DNA from: Streptococcus mitis
Lineage (GTDB): Bacteria > Bacillota > Bacilli > Lactobacillales > Streptococcaceae
Reading direction: 5' to 3'
Length of the DNA stretch: 64,000 bases
NCBI RefSeq assembly: GCF_003943935.1
Contig: NZ_RJOB01000005.1
Span: 1-64,000 of the forward strand
The notes beneath the pieces are model-generated. The model saw nothing but the letters and a program-made list of their open reading frames with translations. It searched no databases and had not been told where the DNA came from. This document shows, in pieces, positions 15,963-23,640 of this stretch; the first letter of the stretch is position 1; every line of letters starts with the position of its first letter. The translations under genes and the position numbers were made by a program.

Positions 15963-16352
15963 TTATCCCCAAAAGCTATCTTCTTCAGCTTGATCTGAAG
16001 AGAAGAGCCAAACTTCTTTGATTTTTCCGTCTTCAATGCGGAAGAGGTCAATCCCGTTCATATTGAGTTCAGTACCATCAGCACGTGTTCCAAGAAAAGT
16101 AACATTGGCTGCGATTAAATCCTTATTGTCAGAAACCCAATTTGTTACCACCTTAAAAGTTCCATTAGTTTTCTCAGCAAATGTAGCTAGGTGAGTTCCT
16201 AGCTTGTCCTTACCAACAACTGTACCAGATATACTATGAGTACCAGGTTGATGCCAGACAATATCGTCTGCCATCGTTTCAAAGACACCAGGAAAGTCAC
16301 CAGCAATTAAAGCTTGGTTATAAGCATTGAAAATTTCTAAGTTTGTTGACAT
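15963..16352 (-). CDS. SnoaL-like / NTF2-fold protein
   Basis: A protein of 129 residues from ATG 16352, chosen because a ribosome site (gaaatggagaat) precedes it and the upstream extension is low-complexity. The fold shows an N-terminal helix (IFNAYNQALIAGDFPGVFET), MADDIVWHQPG, and the closing strands NGIDLFRIEDGKIKEVWLF, typical of NTF2-like ketosteroid-isomerase/SnoaL proteins, which bind small hydrophobic compounds. Divergent from an HxlR-type regulator, with two palindromes between, so it is probably the regulated target of an electrophile or metabolite sensor. Reaction unknown. Confidence 0.8.
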   Translation of the reverse strand: MSTNLEIFNAYNQALIAGDFPGVFETMADDIVWHQPGTHSISGTVVGKDKLGTHLATFAEKTNGTFKVVTNWVSDNKDLIAANVTFLGTRADGTELNMNGIDLFRIEDGKIKEVWLFSSDQAEEDSFWG

Positions 16353-16383
16353 ATCTATTCTCCATTTCTTTTTTATGATATAA

Positions 16384-16398
16384 TTGTAACAGTTACAA
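16384..16398. promoter_or_regulatory. Perfect palindrome TTGTAACAGTTACAA
   Basis: A 15 bp dyad 32 bp upstream of the SnoaL-like start, overlapping its likely promoter. It is a candidate HxlR operator. Confidence 0.6.
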
Positions 16399-16430
16399 AC
16401 AAAAAAACAAGTAGACACTTTTTTGATAGC

Positions 16431-16462
16431 TAGTATCAAAAGTAGTACTTTTATTGATACTA
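16431..16462. promoter_or_regulatory. Inverted repeat TAGTATCAA-N14-TTGATACTA
   Basis: Perfect 9 bp arms separated by 14 bp, 42 bp upstream of the HxlR gene. HxlR-family proteins often bind such wide GTAT-type dyads, so this may be the regulator's own operator. Confidence 0.6.
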
Positions 16463-16503
16463 AAAGATAAATTTTTTTAAAAAAAATAGAAAGAAGATAT
16501 TTT

Positions 16504-16836
16504 ATGACAAATAAAGTGAGTGAGTATGGTATTTGTCCATTTGCGACAACGCAGAGGGTTTTAACGGGGAAATGGGCACTGGTAATCATTTATCAGTTGA
16601 GTACGGGGACCAAACGATTTAAAGAATTGCAGAGATTATTGCCTGGGATTACTCAAACTATTTTGACCCGTCATCTCCGTCAATTAGAAAAGGATAAGAT
16701 TGTTCAACGAAAGGTCTATGCCGAAGTTCCACCACGAGTTGAGTACAGCTTAACTGAAATGGGGCAGGAATTCAGAGTTGTTTTAGATGCTGTCGAGAAA
16801 TGGGGTCTAGATTATATCAAGTTGCTAGAAATGTAA
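16504..16836 (+). CDS. HxlR family transcriptional regulator
   Basis: A protein of 110 residues with the HxlR winged helix: C11 in GICPFATTQRVLTGKW, then the recognition helix ITQTILTRHLRQLEKDKIV and wing PPRVEYSLTEMG. The N-terminal cysteine is the redox- or electrophile-sensing residue in characterised members. Divergent from the SnoaL-like gene, which it likely controls; its own gene overlaps the region upstream of a DUF2785 gene, 11 bp downstream, so that gene may be part of its transcript. Confidence 0.9.
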   Translation: MTNKVSEYGICPFATTQRVLTGKWALVIIYQLSTGTKRFKELQRLLPGITQTILTRHLRQLEKDKIVQRKVYAEVPPRVEYSLTEMGQEFRVVLDAVEKWGLDYIKLLEM

Positions 16837-16847
16837 AGGTATTGACC

Positions 16848-17633
16848 ATGTATCAAGAGTTACTTAGAAAAATAGCAGAAGAAAGACCAAGTTATCATGA
16901 GGAAGAAATCCAGTGGTTGCTTGACCATTTGGGAGATCCTTCTCCAGAAATTCGCGACGACCTTGTTTTTACAAGCTTTGCTAGAGGGATTCAGGAAGGG
17001 TTATTTACACAGGGGCAATTTCATTTCATTGCTGAAGGGGTTTCATATGATGGAGGACTAGACAAAGAGATTGATAAGGTAGGCCTGTCAACCCTTGAAC
17101 GTTCTTTTAGGGCACTTGTTTATGCAAATCTCTTGTCTGAAGATGCCAACCAGCAATCGATTTTTTATCAGGAATTAAATGCAGGAATTCGTAATGTCCT
17201 TTTAAATCAAGGTTTGTATTATCTTTCAAAAGAAAAGGATACAACGGGTTTTTCAAGTCAGTATGGTTGGGCTCACTCTTTTGCGCATGGAGCTGATTTA
17301 CTGACAGAGGTGGTTTGTCATCCAGATTTTCCTAAAAACAGAATTCATGAAGTATTTGATATACTTGCCCAACTATTTAAAAGAATTTCGATTCGCTTTA
17401 CAGATGATGAGGATTGGCGTTTAGCAAGAGTGATCTATGAACCTATTTTACAAGGGAAGTTGGAGCAAGAGCAAGTAGCTTCTTGGATAAAAGCTGTTGA
17501 CTTTCCGATAGAAGAAAGGGAAGATTTTTATAAATTTTCCAACTTCAGATCCTGTTTGTTGGAAGTCTATGTCCAACTTGATCAGAGAACTAGTTTACAA
17601 GATGACTTGAAAGAAGCTATTCAATCTTTTTAA
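16848..17633 (+). CDS. DUF2785 domain-containing protein
   Basis: A protein of 261 residues from ATG 16848 (MYQELLRKIAEE); an upstream in-frame start would overlap the HxlR gene and has no ribosome site. All-helical and acidic, with the family motif GWAHSFAHGADLLTEVVCHP near residues 143-162, where the two His are invariant in relatives I remember, suggesting metal binding. No membrane segment or signal peptide. Function unknown. Placed directly after the HxlR regulator, so probably co-expressed with it. Confidence 0.75.
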   Translation: MYQELLRKIAEERPSYHEEEIQWLLDHLGDPSPEIRDDLVFTSFARGIQEGLFTQGQFHFIAEGVSYDGGLDKEIDKVGLSTLERSFRALVYANLLSEDANQQSIFYQELNAGIRNVLLNQGLYYLSKEKDTTGFSSQYGWAHSFAHGADLLTEVVCHPDFPKNRIHEVFDILAQLFKRISIRFTDDEDWRLARVIYEPILQGKLEQEQVASWIKAVDFPIEEREDFYKFSNFRSCLLEVYVQLDQRTSLQDDLKEAIQSF

Positions 17634-17744
17634 TACTAGGGATTAGCGAGTCAGATTTTCGAAAAAATTTTCAAGCACATTTCTTGAAACCCTTTCTTAC
17701 TTTTGATAGACTAGTATCTAGTTTTTGAAAAAAGGAGAAATAAA

Positions 17745-18413
17745 ATGAAAAAATTTGTTGCTGAGTTAATCGGTACGTTCATGCTTGTGTTCGTTGGGAC
17801 AGGAGCTGTTGTTTTTGGAAATGGTCTTGATGGTCTTGGACACCTTGGAATTGCTTTTGCCTTTGGTTTGGCAATCGTAGTCGCAGCTTTCTCAATCGGG
17901 ACTGTTTCAGGTGCTCACTTGAACCCAGCTGTTTCGATCGCTATGTTTGTAAACAAACGTTTGTCATCTTCTGAGCTTGTAAACTACATCCTTGGACAAG
18001 TTGTTGGAGCTTTCATCGCTTCTGGCGCTGTCTTCTTCCTCTTGGCAAATTCAGGGATGTCAACTGCAAGTCTTGGTGAAAATGCCTTGGCAAACGGTGT
18101 AACTGTCTTTGGTGGTTTCTTGTTTGAAACAATCGCAACATTCTTGTTTGTCTTGGTTATCATGACTGTGACATCAGCAAGCAAGGGCAATGGCGCGATT
18201 GCTGGTTTGGTAATCGGTTTGTCATTGATGGCGATGATTCTTGTGGGATTGAACATTACTGGACTTTCAGTAAACCCAGCTCGTAGCTTGGCTCCTGCTG
18301 TCTTGGTAGGTGGCGTAGCTCTTCAACAAGTTTGGATTTTCATCCTTGCACCAATTGTTGGTGGAGTTCTTGCAGCTCTCGTTGCTAAAAACTGTCTTGG
18401 GACAGAAGAATAA
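17745..18413 (+). CDS. Aquaporin (MIP family channel)
   Basis: A protein of 222 residues, six membrane helices, with both MIP signature loops: HLNPAVS (Asn60-Pro-Ala) and SVNPARS (Asn177-Pro-Ala-Arg180). At the place where AqpZ has the selectivity-filter His (LIHLIS) this protein has MILVG, so the filter is less polar than in classical water channels. A pneumococcal homologue is, as I recall, linked to peroxide and oxygen flux. Stand-alone gene with a promoter-proximal TAGTATCTAG and a strong terminator; aaaggagaaa is its ribosome site. The true solute remains uncertain. Confidence 0.9.
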   Translation: MKKFVAELIGTFMLVFVGTGAVVFGNGLDGLGHLGIAFAFGLAIVVAAFSIGTVSGAHLNPAVSIAMFVNKRLSSSELVNYILGQVVGAFIASGAVFFLLANSGMSTASLGENALANGVTVFGGFLFETIATFLFVLVIMTVTSASKGNGAIAGLVIGLSLMAMILVGLNITGLSVNPARSLAPAVLVGGVALQQVWIFILAPIVGGVLAALVAKNCLGTEE

Positions 18414-18422
18414 TTGAAACTC

Positions 18423-18461
18423 AAAAAGCCTTGCTCCTTATCTTGAGGAACAGGGCTTTTT
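18423..18461 (+). terminator. Terminator after aquaporin gene
   Basis: AAAAAGCC / GGCTTTTT stem around an inner CCT...AGG pair. Confidence 0.8.
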
Positions 18462-18467
18462 CGTATG

Positions 18468-18580
18468 ATACTCTTCGAAAATCTCTTCAAACCACGTCAG
18501 ATTCGTTTACAACCTCAAAGCAGTGCTTTGAGCAACCTGCGGCTAGCTTCCTAGTTTGCTTTTTGATTTTCATTGAGTAT
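18468..18580. repeat. BOX element (copy 1)
   Basis: Starts ATACTCTTCGAAAATCTCTT (boxA type) and ends TTTTGATTTTCATTGAGTAT (boxC type); 113 bp with a short middle section carrying CAAAGCAGTGCTTTG. It lies between the aquaporin terminator and the end of queF. Confidence 0.9.
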
Positions 18581-18584
18581 GAGT

Positions 18585-19076
18585 TTAGCGGTTGTCAATT
18601 TTCTCTGGATAAAGGTCGTGTTGGAAGAGGCGTTGCTCTGCCAAGCCTTCATACTTAGTTCCTGGCTTACCGTAGTTGTAGTAGGGGTCGATTGAAATGC
18701 CCCCGCGTGGAGTGAATTTTCCCCAGACTTCTAAATAGCGAGGGTCTAGCAAGTTGATCAAGTCTTTCCCAATAGTGTTGATACAGTTTTCATGGAAATC
18801 TCCATGATTTCGGTAACTAAAGAGGTAGAGTTTGAGGGATTTTGACTCAACACAGAGCTTGTCAGGAATGTAGGAAATATAGATAGTTGCAAAGTCTGGC
18901 TGAGCAGTGATTGGGCAAAGTGAGGTAAATTCAGGACAGTTAAATTTGATGAAATAGTCATTTTTCACATGACGATTATCAAAGGATTCTAGGACTTCGG
19001 GTTGATATTCGAAAATGTAGTTGGTTTCTTTGTTGCCTAGTAGGCTTAGGTTTTTCATTTCTTCTTGTTGTGACAT
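18585..19076 (-). CDS. queF: NADPH-dependent 7-cyano-7-deazaguanine (preQ0) reductase
   Basis: A protein of 163 residues, the short (unimodular, Bacillus-type) QueF. The catalytic cysteine lies in [16 protein letters not shown] and the NADPH motif is [20 protein letters not shown]. It reduces the nitrile preQ0 to the amine preQ1 for queuosine in tRNA. Last gene of the leftward queC-queD-queE-queF operon, 18 bp after queE. Confidence 0.95.
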   Translation of the reverse strand: MSQQEEMKNLSLLGNKETNYIFEYQPEVLESFDNRHVKNDYFIKFNCPEFTSLCPITAQPDFATIYISYIPDKLCVESKSLKLYLFSYRNHGDFHENCINTIGKDLINLLDPRYLEVWGKFTPRGGISIDPYYNYGKPGTKYEGLAEQRLFQHDLYPEKIDNR

Positions 19077-19094
19077 GATTTTTTCTTTCTAATT

Positions 19095-19811
19095 TTAAAC
19101 ACCACGTTGATTATCGTAGAGGAGGGTATGCAGTTGGGGAAGGACGCGGACATTGCCCCAGTTATCATCAGTAGCGACGCGTTCCCAGAGTTCTTTGAGA
19201 CGGTCTAGTTGATCTTGGATAATATTGCCTGTGGCCTTGGGTTCAGGATTTCCTGCTGATAAGAAGAGAACATCTGGTTGGTAGCGATCTTGAATACCTT
19301 TGGCAAAGGCCAAATCGGCATCGTCAAAGACAGGAATTTTAAAGGTGACCTTGTCTGGATCCAGTTGGGAAACGATAAAGTCCAAGGTCTCAAAGTTGAC
19401 TTCCATCTTGGATGAAGGAGGTTTGGGGCTCAGAGTAACCTGGTCGATGTCTTTCAACCAATTTTGCCAGCGAGAGCCTTGAGTTTCAACAGCCAGAGTG
19501 ACACCACGTTTCTTGAGCTTGGTTACTAGCTCAGCCATGTTGGCTGCTAGGATAGCAGGATTTCCTCCAGATAGGGTGACGTAGTCGTAGCTTCCTAGTT
19601 TATCCAAGGCAGCAATGACCTCGTCAGCTGTCATGCGAGTTGGTTTTTCAGAACCATCCCAAGTAAAGGCAGAATCGCACCAGTCGCAGTGGTAGTCGCA
19701 ACCTGCAGTGCGGACAAACATGGTTTTCTGCCCAATTGCACGGCCTTCACCTTGAAAGGTTGGCCCAAAAATTTCCAGAACTGGTAGTTTGAGGACACGT
19801 TCCCTAGTCAT
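19095..19811 (-). CDS. queE: 7-carboxy-7-deazaguanine synthase (radical SAM)
   Basis: A protein of 238 residues with the cluster motif CDYHCDWC (C-x3-C-x2-C, about residues 33-40) in AGCDYHCDWCDSAFTW and the SAM-binding GGNPA motif. It makes the deazaguanine ring from carboxytetrahydropterin. Its start overlaps the end of queD by 8 bp, evidence of translational coupling. In the middle of the queuosine-precursor operon. Confidence 0.95.
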   Translation of the reverse strand: MTRERVLKLPVLEIFGPTFQGEGRAIGQKTMFVRTAGCDYHCDWCDSAFTWDGSEKPTRMTADEVIAALDKLGSYDYVTLSGGNPAILAANMAELVTKLKKRGVTLAVETQGSRWQNWLKDIDQVTLSPKPPSSKMEVNFETLDFIVSQLDPDKVTFKIPVFDDADLAFAKGIQDRYQPDVLFLSAGNPEPKATGNIIQDQLDRLKELWERVATDDNWGNVRVLPQLHTLLYDNQRGV

Positions 19812-20247
19812 CTAACCACTCCCGTCTAAACTCTGCAAAGGCAGTCGGAGTTTCATAGAGGCGAACGTATTCCAAACGGAGACCACGTTCGTCTGGCAAC
19901 TCTTGGTTCATGGTTTGGAAAATCCAGTAAACCATATTTTCAGCAGTCGTGTTCATATAGGGAAGAGTTTCGTTTAGATAGCGATGATCCAAGTGGGGCT
20001 CTAAGTAGTTCTTGTAGATGGCTTTGATGTCTCCGAAATCGTAGGTCATGCCGCGTTCATCTAAAAAACCACTGACAGCAATCTGCAGATGATAGGTGTG
20101 ACCATGAAGGGATTTGCATTTTCCCTCATAGTGAAAGAGGTGGTGGGCAGCATCAAAGGTAAATTCTTTTGATACCAAGGTTCTGTGAGGATTGTAGACA
20201 AGAGACTCCCCAGTTTCCTGTTTGATTTCTTTGGGTGCAAAAAACAT
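19804..20247 (-). CDS. queD: 6-carboxytetrahydropterin synthase
   Basis: A protein of 147 residues from ATG 20247, which overlaps the queC stop codon by one base (TAATG); longer in-frame starts would lie inside queC. The zinc-binding histidines are in FDAAHHLFHYEGKC and SLHGHTYHLQI, and the catalytic Cys is in the same loop (KCKSLHGH). It converts dihydroneopterin triphosphate to 6-carboxytetrahydropterin. The N-terminal extension of about 20 residues before the core is normal for this subgroup. Confidence 0.95.
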   Translation of the reverse strand: MFFAPKEIKQETGESLVYNPHRTLVSKEFTFDAAHHLFHYEGKCKSLHGHTYHLQIAVSGFLDERGMTYDFGDIKAIYKNYLEPHLDHRYLNETLPYMNTTAENMVYWIFQTMNQELPDERGLRLEYVRLYETPTAFAEFRREWLDD

Positions 20248-20900
20248 TAGTCCTCTCCTTTCTGTGAGAGATAAACATCTAGACCATGTTGACGTAGGTG
20301 GCAGGCTGGGCAATCTCCGCAACCACTTCCGATAATCCCGTTGTAGCAGGTTAAGGTCTTTTCACGAACATAGTCAAAGGCACCGAGTTGGTCGGCTAAT
20401 TCCCAAGTTTCAGCCTTGTCTAGCCACATGAGAGGCGTTTGGATAACGAAGTTGTAATCCATGGCCAGGTTGAGAGTAACATTGAGAGATTTGACAAAGA
20501 CATCTCGACAATCGGGGTAGCCTGAGAAGTCTGTCTCGCAGACACCTGTCACGATATCTTTAATGCCCCGTTGCTTAGCAAGGACTGCCGCAAAGGACAG
20601 AAAGAGGTGGTTGCGACCATCAACGAAGGTATTGGGAACCTCTCCCTCTTTTTGCTCAATCTCCAGATCAGAAGTCAGGGCATTTTCAGTGATTTGTCCC
20701 AGTAGAGACATATCGAGGATATGGTGATGGATACCCTGTTCCTTAGCGATTTCTCTAGCAACTTGAATTTCGAGATGATGACGCTGACCGTAGGCAAAGG
20801 TAACGGCTTCGACCGTTTCATAGTGTTCTTTAGCCCAAAAGAGGCAGGTTGTAGAATCTTGACCGCCACTAAAGACGACCAAGGCAGATTGACGTTTCAT
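20247..20900 (-). CDS. queC: 7-cyano-7-deazaguanine (preQ0) synthase
   Basis: A protein of 217 residues from ATG 20900 ([19 protein letters not shown]), chosen because a ggaaggag site precedes it. The PP-loop SGGQDST binds ATP and four C-terminal cysteines ([11 protein letters not shown] plus CYNG) form the zinc site. First gene of the operon. The leader upstream (20,938-21,021) folds into a possible aptamer and a terminator, so entry into the operon is probably controlled by transcription attenuation. Confidence 0.95.
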   Translation of the reverse strand: MKRQSALVVFSGGQDSTTCLFWAKEHYETVEAVTFAYGQRHHLEIQVAREIAKEQGIHHHILDMSLLGQITENALTSDLEIEQKEGEVPNTFVDGRNHLFLSFAAVLAKQRGIKDIVTGVCETDFSGYPDCRDVFVKSLNVTLNLAMDYNFVIQTPLMWLDKAETWELADQLGAFDYVREKTLTCYNGIIGSGCGDCPACHLRQHGLDVYLSQKGED

Positions 20901-20937
20901 AGTACTCCTTCCAAAATGGGAAATGTTCAGAGCACGC

Positions 20938-20959
20938 AAAAAGCTCCCTTGAGGGAGCT
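20938..20959 (-). terminator. Leader terminator in front of queC
   Basis: AGCTCCCT-CA-AGGGAGCT followed by five T on the minus strand, upstream of the first gene of the operon rather than after a gene. That placement implies regulated premature termination. Confidence 0.8.
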
Positions 20960-20971
20960 AAAAAATACCAA

Positions 20972-21021
20972 GTAGAGGTTTTTTTTAGCGATGGCATGTC
21001 CCAAACATCGTAATATTCTAC
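20972..21021 (-). promoter_or_regulatory. Candidate aptamer of a queuosine-pathway leader RNA
   Basis: On the minus strand GTAGA (21021-21017) pairs with TCTAC (20976-20972) and encloses CGATG/CATCG (21010-21006 with 20993-20989), a 12 nt loop, and an A-rich internal loop CTAAAAAAAACC. The leader terminator follows 12 nt later. I compared it with the preQ1-I and preQ1-II consensus I remember and it fits neither well; an adenine-rich tail and G-rich loop recall preQ1 sensors only loosely. A putative -10 (TATGCT, 21036-21031) lies just upstream. Confidence 0.45.
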
Positions 21022-21061
21022 CTACAGTCTAGCATATTTTTTGAAAAAAGGCAAAGGGCAA

Positions 21062-21094
21062 GAAAAAAGAGACCAAAGAAAGTATTTGGTCTCT
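21062..21094 (-). terminator. Terminator after trxA
   Basis: AGAGACCAAA / TTTGGTCTCT stem followed by a run of six T on the minus strand; it separates trxA from queC. Confidence 0.8.
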
Positions 21095-21101
21095 AGTGTG
21101 A

Positions 21102-21416
21102 TTAGCTCAATTCAGCAACGATGGCCTTGATCTGTTCTGCTGTGTGTACACCAGCAACTTGTTTGACAACTTGGCCGTCTTTTTTGAAGAGAAGAGTTGG
21201 GATAGACATGATTCCAAAAGCACGAGCTGTGTTTGGATTTTCATCAACGTCCATTTTAACGATTTTCAAGACATCTTCTGAAAGTTCTTCAGACAATTTA
21301 TCCAAGATTGGACCTTGCATACGACATGGACCACACCAAGTTGCCCAGAAGTCTACCAAGACCAAACCGTCTTTTGTTTCTTGTTCGAATGTTGCATCTG
21401 TAATTGCTTTTGCCAT
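21102..21416 (-). CDS. trxA: Thioredoxin
   Basis: A protein of 104 residues with the redox motif WCGPC at 27-31, the cis-proline in SIPTLLF and normal thioredoxin length. It is the general cytoplasmic disulfide reductant, recycled by thioredoxin reductase. It lies 15 bp downstream of a small DUF4649 gene, and an ATTGC-N4-GCAAC site upstream of that gene matches the presumed operator of the nearby MarR regulator, so thioredoxin may be under its control. Confidence 0.95.
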   Translation of the reverse strand: MAKAITDATFEQETKDGLVLVDFWATWCGPCRMQGPILDKLSEELSEDVLKIVKMDVDENPNTARAFGIMSIPTLLFKKDGQVVKQVAGVHTAEQIKAIVAELS

Positions 21417-21431
21417 TGTATTTCTCCTTTT

Positions 21432-21653
21432 TTAGTTATATTGGCTTAAATCTTGTTTCATGAGATAGAAGAAGACATCTCCATAAGTCCCATGGTAGTC
21501 CAAATCATGACCGTTGTAGGTTAATTTTTGGACAGGGTAGTAGTCTGCGACGCCGATAAGGCAAGCTTGTTGTGAACGATCAAAGTCTTCATAAGACTCG
21601 AAAGTCACAGTTCTTTCGTTCTTGCTGGCATCTAGATAGGTAATTTCAATCAT
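21432..21653 (-). CDS. DUF4649 family protein
   Basis: A protein of 73 residues from ATG 21653 (MIEITYLDASKNERTVTFES), with aaaggagtt before it; a longer frame lacks a ribosome site. A compact alpha/beta protein without membrane segments, ending in the aromatic HGTYGDVFFYLMKQDLSQY. Found in streptococci; function unknown. It is directly upstream of trxA and probably in one transcript, behind a MarR-type operator at 21722-21735. Confidence 0.75.
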   Translation of the reverse strand: MIEITYLDASKNERTVTFESYEDFDRSQQACLIGVADYYPVQKLTYNGHDLDYHGTYGDVFFYLMKQDLSQYN

Positions 21654-21721
21654 TTTAAAAACTCCTTTGTTTAATGATGACTTTATTTTACTCCTTGTAA
21701 AAGAGAATGTCAAGAAAAATG

Positions 21722-21735
21722 ATTGCGCACGCAAC
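21722..21735. promoter_or_regulatory. Operator-like site ATTGCGCACGCAAC
   Basis: It shares ATTGCGCAnGCAA with the site at 22207-22220 upstream of the marR gene. It lies between marR and the DUF4649/trxA genes, where it could repress the latter. Confidence 0.6.
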
Positions 21736-21753
21736 TTTTCTTAAAAAATCATC

Positions 21754-22134
21754 TTAAATCAAGAAATCCAAACCAGTTTCCAAGCTTTCTTCGACAGCCT
21801 TTTGTAGTGTGGCTAGTGTTTTTTGCCCATCACTTGTCAGGCAGATAAAGCTAGAGCGTCTATCTTGATCACAACACATGCGACTAAGCAGACCGCAATT
21901 TTTAGCTTCCAAGCGAGCCACCATCCGAGAAACAGCACTCGGACTCAGATGAAGTTTATCTGGCAGGTCAATCTGGCGTAGAGATTTTTCTTGAGCCAAG
22001 TCCAGATAGTAGAGGAGGTAGAACTCTTTCAAGGTCAGACTTTGCTCGCTCTGCTGGGCAATAGTCTCTTCTAAGAGACTTTCAATTTCTTTCTGACGAC
22101 GATTAAAGTCAAACCATTTTTCCAAGTAGGTCAT
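21754..22134 (-). CDS. MarR family transcriptional regulator
   Basis: A protein of 126 residues from ATG 22134 (MTYLEKWFDFNRRQKEIESL), after aaaggagaaaa. The winged helix contains LHLSPSAVSRMVARLEAKNC and the wing CCDQDRRSSFICLTSDG. Cys residues cluster in the wing (Cys-Gly...Met-Cys-Cys), unusual for the family and possibly redox-sensitive. Operator-like ATTGC-N4-GCAAT sites are present upstream of it and upstream of the next genes, suggesting autorepression and control of DUF4649-trxA. Confidence 0.85.
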   Translation of the reverse strand: MTYLEKWFDFNRRQKEIESLLEETIAQQSEQSLTLKEFYLLYYLDLAQEKSLRQIDLPDKLHLSPSAVSRMVARLEAKNCGLLSRMCCDQDRRSSFICLTSDGQKTLATLQKAVEESLETGLDFLI

Positions 22135-22206
22135 ATTTTCTCCTTTCTTTTTAGAGTTGTCAATAGAAGAAAGTCCATTAACGGACAATCTCTGCATCAC
22201 AAGATG

Positions 22207-22220
22207 ATTGCGCATGCAAT
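22207..22220. promoter_or_regulatory. Operator-like palindrome ATTGCGCATGCAAT in the marR promoter region
   Basis: ATTGC-GCAT-GCAAT dyad, 73 bp upstream of the marR start codon, immediately followed by AATTATAC which may be the -10 of the opposite strand or part of the promoter. Confidence 0.6.
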
Positions 22221-22415
22221 AATTATACTACTTTTCAAGAAAGCTGGCAAGAAGGACGCAGGCATCTTTTATCCTAAATCAAGCCAATTTTTACAAGTCA
22301 AGAATTGTTTGTATCCCCTTTCTTCTCTAATTTTTAATGACTCTTGTGCATTTCCTTGAAATTTTCTGAAAAAAGAGTAAACTGGTATGCAGAAGTCTAT
22401 TTCGTGGAGTTTAGG

Positions 22416-22790
22416 ATGAAATTATATGTTCAATTAATGATTCTCTTTGTGATTTCTCTAATCGGAGAGGGGATTTCCAGTTTCTTTCATTTGCCTATCC
22501 CAGGCAGTATTATCGGTTTGATTATTCTTTTTCTAGCCCTGCAATTCAAGTGGTTGAGAACCAGGCATGTCAACATGGTTGGGAATTTCTTGCTGGCCAA
22601 TATGACCATTCTCTTTTTGCCGCCAGCAGTGGGAATTATGGAGAAGTTTGATGTGATTGCTCCCTATCTTTTGCCAATTGTTTTGATTGTCTTTTTCGCA
22701 GCTGTTATCAATATTATCCTCATTGCTTTGGTGGTTCAGTTTATCAAGAGACGGTTTGAGGGAGATTATGAGAAAGGAGATGCCAAATGA
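22416..22790 (+). CDS. lrgA: LrgA/CidA family holin-like protein
   Basis: A protein of 124 residues from ATG 22416 (MKLYVQLMILFVISLIGEGI) with four membrane helices and the family motif PIPGSIIGLIILFLAL. Such proteins, with LrgB, modulate murein hydrolase activity, cell lysis and, in streptococci, pyruvate uptake. The gene overlaps lrgB by 4 bp (ATGA). The LrgSR-type sensor genes often found next to this pair are not present here, so its control is unclear. Confidence 0.85.
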   Translation: MKLYVQLMILFVISLIGEGISSFFHLPIPGSIIGLIILFLALQFKWLRTRHVNMVGNFLLANMTILFLPPAVGIMEKFDVIAPYLLPIVLIVFFAAVINIILIALVVQFIKRRFEGDYEKGDAK

Positions 22791-23482
22791 GTGAATTTGT
22801 TTCCAATCCCCTGTTTGGGCTTGCCCTGTCTATCCTAGCTTACCTAGTGGGAATGCTGATTTACAGACGTTTTCCACATCCATTGACAACGCCCTTGCTT
22901 TTGTCAGCTGTTTTCATTATCATCTTTCTAAAGGTGACGGGTATTTCTTACCAAGATTACTACCAAGGTGGGGTTTATTTGAACAACTTGATTGTCCCAT
23001 CGACCGTGGCTCTAGGGATTCCGCTTTATAAGAGTTTTCACTTGATGAAGCACCATGCTCGGAGTATTCTCTTTGGTAGTCTGCTAGCAGTAGTTGTCAA
23101 TACCTCTTTCACGGCCCTTGTAGCTAAGATTTTTGGCATGGACTTTTTCCTAGCCATTTCTCTCTTTCCCAAGTCAGTAACAACCGCTATGGCAGTGGGA
23201 ATTACAGAAAAATTGCAAGGTTTGACGACTGTGACCTTGGTGGTAGTAGTGGCGACTGGGATTTTAACCAGTGTCATCGGACCAACCCTTTTGAAGTGGT
23301 TGAAAATTGACGATCCAGTAGCTGTTGGTCTTTCCCTTGGAGGAACAGGCCATGCAGTCGGAACAGGCACAGCCTTTCGATACGGCTCTGTAGCAGGAGC
23401 TATGGGTGGTTTGGCTATCGGTGTCACCGGTATTCTCTATGTCTTTGTCAGCCCTATTGTAGCCAGTTTGATATTGAGTTAA
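22787..23482 (+). CDS. lrgB: LrgB/CidB family membrane protein
   Basis: A protein of 231 residues with five to seven membrane helices and the family motifs FPKSVTTAMAVGI and SLGGTGHAVGTGTAF. It works with LrgA. The stop codon is abutted by a BOX element beginning at 23482, so the repeat inserted or was kept directly at the end of the gene; the terminator lies beyond the BOX (23641-23672). Confidence 0.9.
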   Translation: MSEFVSNPLFGLALSILAYLVGMLIYRRFPHPLTTPLLLSAVFIIIFLKVTGISYQDYYQGGVYLNNLIVPSTVALGIPLYKSFHLMKHHARSILFGSLLAVVVNTSFTALVAKIFGMDFFLAISLFPKSVTTAMAVGITEKLQGLTTVTLVVVVATGILTSVIGPTLLKWLKIDDPVAVGLSLGGTGHAVGTGTAFRYGSVAGAMGGLAIGVTGILYVFVSPIVASLILS

Positions 23483-23640
23483 TACTCTTCGAAAATCTCT
23501 TCAAACCGCGTCAACTTCCATCTGCAACCTCAAAACAGTATTTTGAGCTGACTTCGTCAGTTCTATCCACAACCTCAAAACAGTGTTTTGAGCAACCTGC
23601 GGCTAGTTTCCTAGTTTGTTCTTTGATTTTCATTGAGTAT
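23482..23640. repeat. BOX element (copy 2)
   Basis: 159 bp from ATACTCTTCGAAAATCTCTT to TTTGATTTTCATTGAGTAT, with two middle modules carrying CTCAAAACAGT. It begins one base past the last sense codon of lrgB. Confidence 0.9.

Noticed and set aside
20972-21021. Straight call of a class I or class II preQ1 riboswitch
   Set aside because: The conserved sequences of these classes are not present; reported only as a candidate leader.
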